NCBI RefSeq assembly: GCF_028009165.1
Contig: NW_026611618.1
Span: 1,612,001-1,676,000 of the forward strand
Reading direction: 5' to 3'
DNA: 64,000 nucleotides
DNA from: Akanthomyces muscarius
Taxonomy: Eukaryota; Ascomycota; Sordariomycetes; Hypocreales; Cordycipitaceae
Made by a program: the position numbers and the translations under genes. How positions within the stretch are numbered: position 1 is the stretch's first letter; the number at the start of each line of letters is the position of its first letter. This document shows positions 1 to 10,600 of this stretch, piece by piece. A model generated the notes under the pieces. That model made no database searches. It had not been told where the DNA came from and saw nothing but the letters and a program-made list of their open reading frames with translations.

Positions 1-591
1 CTGGCCACCGGTGCTGAAGTGGAAGCGGCGCATTCGAACCAAACCACAAACACGTTTGCTTTTGACACGCTGACGACTCTGGCTTTTGAGCCGACGCAGG
101 AATATGTGCAAGAAGCCATCAGGGCAGCACCTGCTGTGCGGTCGTGGCTGAAGGAGCCTAGGCAGCGGTTCGCACCATTTTCCTCGCTCTACCTCGTCAC
201 GGGCATGAAGCTCGTCAAGGGCGCGATGGTCAAGTACTCAGCTTCAAAGAGCACGACGGCCACGGGTAATCTTGGTTTCAATATGCCTACTTTGGGCGTG
301 ACTGTCGGCCCAAAAGGCCATTGGAGCTGCGCGGCTAGCGACGAGACCGAGTTTAACCGTGAGTCGGAGTTTGTGTTTGCGTTTCGTTTGAAAAGGCTCA
401 AGTTCGGGCGCAATGTCAAGATGGAAGAGTATAACAAGGGTGCCTTTCTGGCTGTAAGTGATGCAGAGGAAGAAGGCAACGACGCATCTATTTCTGTTTT
501 AGTGGAGGATGTGGATGGCTCTGATATCAACACTGCGAAAGCTGTTTCTGATGCAACGGAACAGAGTATGGTTTATTGCGTCTCGACCTGA
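1..591 (+). CDS. Conserved fungal protein of unknown function, C-terminal part (5' truncated)
   Basis: The frame is open from base 1 (codons CTG GCC ACC...) and ends with TGA at 589-591, so the true start lies left of the window and about 196 residues are visible. I recognise a widespread fungal protein type from two features: a segment near YLVTGMKLVKGA followed by a Gly/Thr-rich stretch, and a late block around FVFAFRLKRLKF with an acidic tail. I know of no assigned biochemical function. No signal peptide or membrane segment is visible in this part. It converges on the subtilisin-like protease gene with only 85 bp between the two stop codons. That geometry resembles effector-protease pairs such as HET-Q1/HET-Q2 in Podospora, but I cannot call this protein a gasdermin from sequence alone. 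Confidence 0.75.
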   Translation: MATGAEVEAAHSNQTTNTFAFDTLTTLAFEPTQEYVQEAIRAAPAVRSWLKEPRQRFAPFSSLYLVTGMKLVKGAMVKYSASKSTTATGNLGFNMPTLGVTVGPKGHWSCAASDETEFNRESEFVFAFRLKRLKFGRNVKMEEYNKGAFLAVSDAEEEGNDASISVLVEDVDGSDINTAKAVSDATEQSMVYCVST

Positions 592-676
592 TTGTGGTAT
601 GAATCAAATCGTGAGATGAAAGATGCTAGTATGCTACATGTAATAGAAAATTTGACTAGAATCAGTTACTCAGCGT

Positions 677-3600
677 CTAGTCATACATATGCCGTCTGAG
701 GTCCTTGATCTTGTCATAAACCTTCTCTCTCGACGCTCCCTTATCGAAAAGCTCACTCGGCCTGATGTAGTTGTACCCAGCACCCCTCGTCTGACTGGCC
801 ATGCTCTTCAACACCATATCCATAGAATGAACATCCTTCAGCCACGGCCCTAATAAGTCGCTTCCCACCCTGGCATGCTGGTCCTGCTGCCTCACAAACG
901 ACAGGACCGAAGCGGCAAGCCCCGCGGCAATGGGTGTTGCGACTGATGTCCCTGACATGGCATTAACAGGTTCACTAAGGCCATTTGCAAGGCCAACGGG
1001 CCAGTAGGAGGAGACATTCTCCCCGAGAAGACTAAAGTTGACGTCTTTGTCGTCTGCAGTCGGATTGAACGCAGACGGGTTGCCGTTTCCATCGGTCGAG
1101 TGTATACAAAAGATACTAGGATATTTAGCGGGAAACGCTCTTCCGAGATTTGCTCCATCGTTTGATGCCGCTGCGAATAACAATGTCTGACTATGTAGGG
1201 CATTCGATATGGCTCTCTTCATAGGCTGATTATATTCACGAATCCCGAACGACATTGATATAATGTCCACCTTCCATTCAGAAACCGCGTGGTTAATTGC
1301 CTTTACACACGATGAGCTTAGTCTGCGGGGAAAATAGGGCTTCTGCTCTACCGGCCAGACTTACCTTCGCAATGTCATCGTACGTGTTTCGATTCAGAGT
1401 CGCTCGATGCGCAATTTTCCCGATATAAATCTCAGCGCACGGGGCAACTGTCAGTAACAGACCAAGGGCATGAGTGCCGTGCCCAATCTCGTCTCGAATG
1501 TCCTGTGGTTCTGTGTCATGTACAAAACTCTGTGCAGCCTTGATTCGTGGGTCTATTCGTCCGAGGTCATCCCTCAAGAGCGGGTTTTCAGCGTCAAAAC
1601 CGGAATCCAAGATGGCTATTCGCACAGATTCGACCGTTTGGAGCGCACCAGCTTGGACAGGCTCAAAAGGGTCAACGAATTGGTTAATTGAGGAGAGTAG
1701 GTTGTCCATCCATTTTCGCGATAGTGGATTCCTGGCGAATGGCCATTAGTATAACGCTGCTTTGTAAATCTTGAAACAATTCCTTACTCTTGTTCACAAC
1801 CTGTCTGATGGCTTGCGTCGAAAAAGTACAAGCTATTCGTTGAATCCTCAGTGACTTGCGCACGAGCAGGCTGTGCAGATTTCTGCACCACCATGTCGGA
1901 ATTGAAGCTTGGAAGCACATTTTCGGACATCGAACGTTGTGCAGGTGAACGCCCAACATCATTTGTATTAGTGGAAAAGTCATTCTTGCCAGTTTCAAGG
2001 CGGACGACTTCTCGACCGATGGAGCCCCAGCAATTTTCATTTTCTTGAGAGTCGAATGAGCCCAGATCCTCTACTCGAAGACGCCACGACTTGAACATTT
2101 CGGCCTCAAGTCGTTTGACCACATTTTGATAGAAGAGCCGCTGTACTGTCTCAGACTCAAAGTCAGCGTCCTGTCCAGCGGGCAAGTACTCCCAATGCAG
2201 GCACGCCTTCGTGGCAAGATAGTAATCTAAGCCAGCCTCAGCTTCTAGCGTCTTCAGTATCTCAAGGCATGTATACCAATCAGTGTTGACGTTCCTTTCG
2301 GTATCCGCGTCCTTTTGCCAGTGCTCCACGGAAGTCAGATGATGGAGCTCACACAGGAGGATGCCGAGCGCTAGCACACTGGCGTTGGGGTGAATACTCT
2401 GATTGGACACGTCAGAGCTACTGACATTTGTGCCTGTCTTTTTGCCGGCTGTGGTGATGGGTATGTGCTCCATGGCTATAAAAGGTTTCGTGATATCGGG
2501 CAGCTGTTCATCTTCCAGCGGCTGAAAAAACAGAATCTTGGAGTGGTTGAATGAAGGCTGCAGCCACGGTGTCTCCAAAAATGGAAGAAGCGCTGAGGCG
2601 AGGGTGATAGCTAAGACTCGCTTCCCTTTGAGTGATAAGGCAGATGAGCTCCCACGTAATTCTTGTTGACGCTTAAATAAAGCCGCCAAGGACATTGTCC
2701 GGGACATCTTATCTCCACCAAAGGTCTTCGGCTGAGGACGAAGCCTCTGAAATATACCATGTTCAAGAGTCAAGTGCAAGCAATTTTGCTGGCCGAGGGA
2801 GTCTGTGATGCTTTGGCAAATGTGAGCCAAATCGCCCGCGCCGCTATCTGCAGGCGCGGATAAGCTCCTACCCCTATTGTATGCGTCTCTGTCGTGAACA
2901 AAGGTGTCAGTGAAGCTAAGGTAAACAGGAAATCTTCCCAACGCTTACTTGATTGTTATCTTGGCCTCTTGCAACGAAGTTGCAGGTACAGACCGTACTC
3001 CGAAGAACACATGAAAGGACGTCTCAACTTTGGAGTCTTTCTTTTGTGGCAGGGAAAGCCTGACGCTCAGCCCTGAGCATTTCTGGCAAACGCACACCCA
3101 CTGTTTCCGTAGCGCATTGTCCAAGGACACTAAATGTCTCCTTGTCAACATAGCGAAGTCGGTATCGGCATCTTCGAGATTTTCGCTAGCGCTAGGTTCT
3201 TCACGAGTGATGACTCGGCGCCTCTTTGAGTCCCTTTCCATTTGCTCAATTTCCTCGATTATTTGGTCCCTTTGTCGACTTCTTTTACCAATGTGAATCG
3301 TAAGGCCTTGATCGGAATTCGGACTATCGACCATGTTGCGCAATGCCTGAAGCTTCGGATACGGCCCCTCCGGCAAGGAGTTCTGCCCCGCAACCCCATG
3401 TCAGTAGGTGCAAAGTGAGAAACTGGGCAAACGAGTACAGCTTGCTGCATATCATCTCGGGAGCACTTACGGAATCTAGTTCTCTATCAGCATTAACTTC
3501 AATGTAGCCTTCAAGCGCATGAAGCGTCCTTTTACGCTGCTCAGGCTCCATCTCGTCAAATGTATTGGCATCATGCTGCAAGAAAGCATCCGTCTGTAAC

Positions 3601-3719
3601 CAAGCATCTTGTGTCCGCGCTCTCAAAGATTTGGGTTTCTTTATGGGCCTCTGTAGTGGTTTTCGAGCGAGAAACCCAAACACGGACCTCAGAAGACCTG
3701 GAGTCTCGTCCACATCCAT
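677..3719 (-). CDS. DUF7580-like plus subtilisin-like (S8) serine protease, HET-Q2-type
   Basis: Exons are 3719-3471, 3382-2949, 2888-1788, 1731-1365 and 1300-677, giving 924 aa. All introns (56-88 nt) have GT-AG ends, and CTGAC-type branch sites are visible (for example in 2889-2948). The start is the first in-frame ATG, beginning MDVDETPGLL; upstream codons are open but lack ATG. The N-terminal ~560 residues look like the fungal DUF7580 region: a helical segment with LGILLCELHHL and a C-terminal part ending LEAEMFKSWRLRVEDLG. The C-terminal ~330 residues are a peptidase S8 domain with all catalytic parts: Asp in ILDSGFDAENP, His in GHGTHALGLLL, the oxyanion Asn in AAASNDGAN and Ser in SGTSVATPIAAG. 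There is no secretion signal, so it should be intracellular. No NB or repeat domain follows. Such proteases sit next to death effectors in fungi and can activate them by cleavage; its substrate here is unproven. Confidence 0.85.
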
Positions 3720-5271
3720 GATTCTACCAAAGAACGGCGAGCTTGGAGGTTTCGTGGAGGGACAATTCGGCTGTGTTGCGCGGGCTCGCGGACATATCGG
3801 AGGCGTCAAAGACTAGAGAACCCAATGTCCGCCGTGGCCGGGCTGTGGTTTGTGGGTTGTGAATTAATAATCTTGGAAGGTAGATTGGATGTCTTTCGGC
3901 GTCCCCCGGCTTGAAGTAGGTGACCAGACGCGCGAATCAGGGCCACAAACTAGGTAGTAATGGACTGAAATTTTGACACTGTATTGATGGCAGTTTTGGA
4001 CTGAGCTGAGGAGAGGAAGAGAGCTCCTGCACAAACGCCCCAGAGGATCCGCCTCTTACCAGTACAGTGGTGAGAACCATGAGTCCCCTCCATTGGCTAC
4101 CTCTGCGGTGGTATATACTGCCTTCAGGTTTCATTTCAGGAGCTTACAGCGGCTTGCAGCAGCCGACAGCGGGATGCTGCCATCCTAGCCTTGCTGGCCT
4201 TGATTGGCTGAATACCTCACAGTGTACAGTGCACTGTATGTAAGGAAAGAAAGACTCCAGTTAACCCCCCAGCATGGTATTTCTTGCGTTTTTGGCTTCG
4301 CCACGTCTGGGTGGGTAAGAGCACTAACCAGGCCTCACCCCAGCGGCAAACCAGTGTCCTTATTGGCCTTTGAGGACACGGCTGAACCTCGAATTTTTCT
4401 GCCGCCAAAGCACGGCGGCAACAGCAGGCTGGCCTCTGCTTGTGTGTGTGACAGAGTGTTTCAGGGGAAAGGATGCATGTGTTGCCTCTGAACTGCCTGA
4501 ATGAGCATTGATTTACGAGGAAGGAGCAGTGTGTCGGAGGAGGTGCATGTGCTGCGGCTGACCTGCCTGAATAGGCTGTCATTTTCCGAGGCAGGTGCAG
4601 GGTTCCAAAACAGGTGCATTGCATGCAGATGCAATTTGCTTTGATGCAGTCTCCGACAGCGCTGGCCGAGTAAGTGGCTGGGTGACGTGTCGCTCGAAGT
4701 CCTTAGATCACATTCGCTTGGCCTTTTGAGGTACTGCTTTCTATCCTTGGCCGCTTGAGAGGACGGAAGCTGGGTCAGCCGATAATGAATCCTCGCTCGA
4801 ATTCTGTCCAGCTTGCTTTCATCAGCGCCGGCTTCTTGCGGTTCTCGCAACTCATCCTCACGCTTTTTGAATGCTTCTTTGTACTCCGGACTCGCGTTGT
4901 TTCTGGCATGATACAAAAAAAAGCTTTGAATTGAACACTAAGGGCAGGATATTCGAGTCAAAAGCAGGGGAGAATAGGAGGGCACCAGCAGCCGGCAAGG
5001 CATGATCCCCTTGGATCTCTCCCGGACAAGAACCCTATAGCGTCGAAGTAACAAACCGGGCCACTGACACACTGCCATGCCCTCAATTCCAAGTGCTCCC
5101 AGCCATTGCTGACAAATCTTGGTCCGTGGAGTGAATATTCTCTCCTTCGTTATGAATGTCAACATTGTTGGCTCCCAAAAGCACCTTGCGGCCAGAATCT
5201 CCAACAGCGCTACCTAGTCTGGAAGGCCGCCGCTCGTTCCAATGGTTAAAAGCTCTACAAAAGGTAGTAAC
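3720..5271. other. Intergenic stretch with one unidentified ORF fragment
   Basis: This is the promoter side of the protease gene and the 3' side of the PAQR gene. The only suggestive coding piece is on the minus strand at about 4916-4720. It reads MYHARNNASPEYKEAF and continues as a charged, helix-like run to about SECDL, after which the frame becomes low-complexity. It could be a remnant of a larger gene; I do not recognise it. Otherwise I see nothing functional. Confidence 0.3.
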
Positions 5272-6366
5272 TCAAGAGGCTGAGCAGGTAATATTTGAGT
5301 AAGCATAGTCGAAGGCTTCCAGATACCCTATCATCTGGATAACAGCGGCGGAGACGACCAGCATGTGCATGAATGAGTGGGAGCTGCACATGTCGAATTT
5401 TCCAGGCCACCAACTTTCGGGAAACCTCATCTTTTGAATCGCGTGTGTTAGGATCGATTTTTCTCCTGTATGGGTAAAATGGGAGACTCACTGCATAAAG
5501 CCCGGTTCCAGATAGTAGGCAGCCTACCTTTGCCACCATAGTATAGGTAAAGGCTTTTTTGTTCATCAGGTCTAGCCCGAATATATCGAGCCCATGAATC
5601 AAGGGCGCCACAACAGACATGCCAGTCGCCACGAACGCGAGTGTTCGCATGGAGCGATACTTGTGGGTCTGGAGCTTAGGATGAACGTTCGTGATAATAG
5701 TTAATGCCCCGAAAAGCCCAATCTATTGACCGATGAAGGGTGTTAGAGCTGATTGCCAGTCTTGGAACAGAACAGCCGAGCATATGGGGATCTACTCACC
5801 ATAGACCAATAGATATTGCGTAGCGTAGTCTCGCACCGAAAAATTATATATACGCCCAAGACAATGTCACCGACTATAAAGATGCCTATACCAAGCATAT
5901 CTAGTCGGTGCCAGAAATGGTCGACTGTATAAGAGTGGTTCATTAAAGTGTGATAAATAGCCGAAAATGCATAGCAAATAGTCGCCGTAAGTATGAAGAA
6001 TGAAAAGGCCACAAAATCGGTGCTAGTAACTCTGGAATACTTGCCGGCAAGGTACTGCAAGATGTACCACTCGCCAAGGAGGAAGACGACGGCCGGTATG
6101 AGATGGGAATAGATGTTGACCGTCTCGTTGTGGAGATAGCACCAACTGCGGAACGAGGCGCGAGCCGAGCCCGATATGGGCCGGTAACCGTTAAGAATCC
6201 ACTGGTTGTTGTCGTGTTGAAACCATTCCGGCATCTCGTCGAACGAGAGAAGAGCCCGGCGTTGTGCGTCGTCGGACCCAGACCAGGATGCGTCGTCTTC
6301 CATTCCCGGCCCTTTGCGCGCCTCTGGCTCCTTGGGCGGGACTCGTAGACGGGGAGCGGACGCCAT
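5272..6366 (-). CDS. PAQR / adiponectin-receptor-like (hemolysin III family) membrane protein
   Basis: Exons are 6366-5800, 5722-5492 and 5430-5272 (introns 77 and 61 nt, donors GTGAGT, branch sites CTAAC), giving 318 aa, the usual length for the family. The three hallmark PAQR regions are present. The first is the juxtamembrane block MPEWFQHDNNQWILNGYRP with the HNETVNIYSHL motif. The second is SAIYHTLMNHS with the downstream HRLDMLGI. The third is the last-helix motif SSHSFMHMLVV, whose two histidines complete the metal site. Seven transmembrane segments are expected. Fungal homologues (the Izh proteins of yeast) act in membrane lipid and zinc homeostasis, probably as hydrolase-like receptors. 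The gene lies between the protease and the NLR, and nothing in the sequence ties it to them functionally. Confidence 0.93.
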
Positions 6367-7605
6367 TTATTGTCGCGCCGGGTGATGGCTGTGTAATGTG
6401 TGAAGGTTGGAGTTTGAGAGTGCGTGAGAATGGAATCGAAGAAATGAATTTTCTGTTTGCTTGGTAGTTTCTTTGTGCACTGGCTAACAGGCGCTCCCGT
6501 TTCGTCTACGCGGCCGCCCGAAAGGTGGCTTGGACTGTGCGGGACACCCGACACCAGCATTCAACGGGATTTTTGTAGAGCTGCCCGGGTGACAGGCTGG
6601 CTGCCCGGGCCCACTCACACGGCCACACCTCTTCGGGGGGAATTGACCAGTTGACCAGATCGACGTGCCGATCAAAGTCTCAAAGATCCTGGTCTCTGAT
6701 GCGAGAGCAATTGCAACAGATGCTAGCCTGGCCCCTGGGCTGCGAGGCTAGCACCAAAAATACCTACAGATGACTCCAACGCCATTAAGCCATCGGACCC
6801 CACATGCCGCCAGCCACAACCGCTACTTAAGTATTTGAACAGGGGCTTCAGCGAACGCGGTAGCCTGAACTGCCTGTACCAGTACTAGGGCGCTGTAGTG
6901 TTGAGCCCGGCCTAATTTGTTTTCCAGGTACTAGTGCGCGGCGGAGCAAGGCTTGGAAATACTGGGTGATGTGTCTACGCTAGAATCTGGTTCTAAACAG
7001 GGTACCTACTGGTAGAGGATGCATCAGGACAGGTAGGTACTTCTTATTACAGTAAGAGCCACTGAAAGTACAGCGATAATTCAATTACTTCAGAAGCCCT
7101 GCTCCCTAACGACTTTTCAGCTTAGGCGCCATCATCTTCTTCTCTGGGTACCTGTTACAGCGCCTCTTTAATTCTTTATGTACTTGCCCATGCTGAGTCC
7201 CTGTCGAATCCTTGTCGAATCCTTCGCGTGACGCCGTTGTTTTGAAGGCGACCTCCCGGCCCGTACGCAGCCTGGTTACGCGTCCTCAGTTGAGGCTGAA
7301 CCTGAACATCCTGGCTCGAACAGCTCGACGTGGTTGGTTCTACTTGTCCCATCACCGGCCCAATGCGTCTCAAGCATGCAGTCAGCATTGATGGGTTGCA
7401 TTAACTAGTCCCTTTTCCAGCGATACGCGTGTTTGGTAACAAGGATGCACCCCGCCCCAGCTACTAACTACGAGCTAGCAACGATGCGATGGTCTAAAAC
7501 ATCGCGAGGACGGACCGTTCAGGCAGCTTCACGCACCGCTAAGTCAACGCATCGGCACCGACGCTACCGGAGACTCTCGTTTCTGGACCTGTCTCTTGGC
7601 TGGAG
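6367..7605. other. Intergenic, divergent promoter region of PAQR and NLR genes
   Basis: About 1.24 kb between two divergent start codons. The small open frames (for example 7388-7176) have no recognisable content. I see no RNA gene or repeat. Confidence 0.5.
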
Positions 7606-10600
7606 ATGACGTCCCGTGAAGACTATGTAGTCGGGTGGCTCTGCCGTTTGCCTGTCGAGGTGGCCGCAGTCAAAGCTGCGCTGGATTGCGTCCATGACAA
7701 TCTACCCACGGATCAGGATTCAGACGGCAACAACAACTACATTCTGGGAAATCTTCAGGGCCACAATGTCGTTGTGGCGTATCCAAAGGAGTACGGCAAA
7801 TCGTCATTGGCAGACGTGACCGCACAGTTGCATGCAAGCTACCCATCTGTCCGATTCAATCTGATGGTAGGCACTGCGGGAGGAGTGCCCTATACGAAGG
7901 ACGATGTTCGTCTCGGCGATGTTGTTGTAAGCAAGTCGGCAGCTGGTTGGTCGGGTGTCCTCGAGTACGATGTGAACGGGGAACAAGCGAAAGATCAGGT
8001 TACTCTCGGCAGACCGTTGGATCAGCCGACACTTTTGCTTCTCACAGCTACGGGCAAGGCCGAGACAGCCGCCATCTTTGAAGAAAGCAAGATGCTCCGC
8101 TACATCTCCGAGATCGTGCAGAAAGACCCGGTCACCTTTGCCCGCCCTGGCCCTGAACAAGACATTCTCTTCGACGCAAATTATGATCATGCAACCTATG
8201 AATCCGAAGAAGGCGGATGCAGTCACTGTGACCCGGATAGGATCCGGTCAAGGCAGCCGCGTGAAGGGCAGAATCCCGTTGTTCATTATGGCTCAATTGC
8301 CTCCACCCGTCACTTGACGCGCAGTGGAGCAGGCCGGGACCAGTTCGCAAGCAAGCATGATATTCTCTGCTTCGAGAAAGAGGCAACTGGACTCAGGAAT
8401 ACCGCCCAGTACCTGGTCATCCGAGGAATTAGCGACTACGCAGACTCGCACAGCTCGGATATCTGGCGTGCCTGGGCTGCAGCGACCGCCGCAGCATACG
8501 CAAGAGAGGTCCTTTCATTCGTGCCCGCCGCCTCCAGGACGGTACCTTTGGTCGCAAACGCGTATGCCGAGGCCGCGGCCGTTCTTGACACCTTACTTCT
8601 GACAAGACCGGATGTTGATCGGAAGTCCCTCATTGCACTCAAGGGACGCAGGGTTGACGGAACCTGCGAGTGGGTTACGAAGCATCACCATTATCAAGAG
8701 TGGCTGGCAGATACGAGTCAACCACTCCTCCGGATCTCAGGTGGCCCTGGAAAAGGGAAGACAATGCTCGCGATTTATATCACTGAGGTGCTACAGCCAC
8801 TAGTTGACGCTGGTGACAATGTTCTCCTCTATTACTTCTGCAGTAATCGTGACAATAATCGGAACACCGCATTGACCATATTAAGAGGCATCATGCATCA
8901 ATGGATTGACATCGAGCCCCACCTGGCCAAAGAAGTCAAGGACTCCTTCGAGGGGGCGGAGACGGCCAAGTACACAATTTCCAGCTTTGTCGCGCTCTGG
9001 AGGGTCTTCCTGACTCTGCTCCAGCAGACCACATCTTCTCAGGTAGTCTGTGTCCTCGATGGTCTCGACGAGTGCGAGAGGGAATCACTCAGACAGCTTC
9101 TAGATGCCGTTGGAAGCTACTTGTCGAAGTCTGTGGAAGGGTCAAAGCCACGACTGAAGCTCATTATCCTCTCCCGACCTCAGCTGCCTGAGTTGGAGAG
9201 TAAACTCGGTCGCTATCAGCAGATTCAATTGGACGCCTCCGACACGGAAACTACACAAGATGTTGAGAGATATATCTTTGCCAAGGTCGCGGAACTGGCA
9301 TCCGAGCAAGACCTTTCCGAAGAGATGGTCGCGCAGGTTCAGCAGAGTCTGCTAGCTGGCGCTGACGGTACCTTTCTGTGGGTTGCATTCGTTGCCAATG
9401 AGCTTGAGGGCCGGAGTTGGAGCAAGATTGATGAAGTGCTCCGTAAAATTCCGAAAGGTCTAGGTGGGATTTATCAGCGGCTTCTTCGGCAGGTCGACGA
9501 CAAGGAAGCTTTGGCCCCCATTCTTCAATGGGTTGTTCTCGCTGCCCGGCCCCTCACATTGAAAGAATTGGCTATGGCCGCAGGGATCGAGGCGGTCGGT
9601 ATTATTCCAGCAACGGAAGTGATCCGGAGGCAGCTTAGCGTCGGCGGGTTGCTCGTCAAGGTCGAAGGAGACGTCGTCTATCTGGTTCACGAATCGGCGA
9701 AAGAATTCTTCCAGAGCGATCAAGTCAACATCAAAGGGATCGACATGTTCCATATGGGCCAGGAAACCCACAGGAAGCTCATGCAGACTTGTTTGGCTCA
9801 CGTAGAATGCGGGTACGGAAATTCCAGCACGCCCGACCGGGATCCCTTCTTATCTTACGCCAGCCAATACTGGCCGGTGCATTTCCACCACGCCATTCAT
9901 GTGATCGATTCAGCGACAGAATTATCGCGTCCGTTCTTTCGCGTGAACTCTCCCATCTGGACAGAATGGTTAAAGGTTTACTGGGAGCAGGAGAAGAACG
10001 GCGGCAGCCCGCCCACCTTCACTCTCTTGCATCTCGCGGCATACTTGGGAAACGTACCCTGGGCCAAAAGGTTACTCGGCACACATGCCCGCCTTATTTC
10101 ACGGAAAGACAATTACGGCCGGACACCTTTGTACTGGGCAGTCAACGGAGGTCACCAAGAAATGGTGGAGCTGCTGCTTAATCATGGCGCACATGTCAAC
10201 TTCAAGGATCGAAGCATGTTGACTGCTTTACACATAGCAGTACTCGGTCAAAACAGAGACGTTGTGAGAGTACTGCTCGAGCACGGTGCCCACATCGAGG
10301 CCAAGGGGGAGACTGGCGACACGGACACCCCATTGGTGCGAGCTATTTTGGTGAACTCGAGAGAAATTACGGAGGAACTACTCCAGCAAGGAGCGCGTGT
10401 GGATAAACTGCCATCTCTTCTGGGAGTTGCTTCTCTGAGGGGGGCTATGGATTCGTTAGATGAACGGGTGAAAGAGCTACTTGGGCTCCAGGAGCAGGTC
10501 CTGAATGCGCGTTTCAAGAATTCGACACGACTTGTGGACTTGGTCACGAAGGGACTGGTTCTATCCATCCGCATTCCTCTGATCCTTGAATTGATGACCC

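Noticed and set aside
1..591. Direct call of this protein as a gasdermin
   Set aside because: Neighbourhood suggests an effector, but I see no gasdermin signature in the visible part, so only the arrangement is reported.
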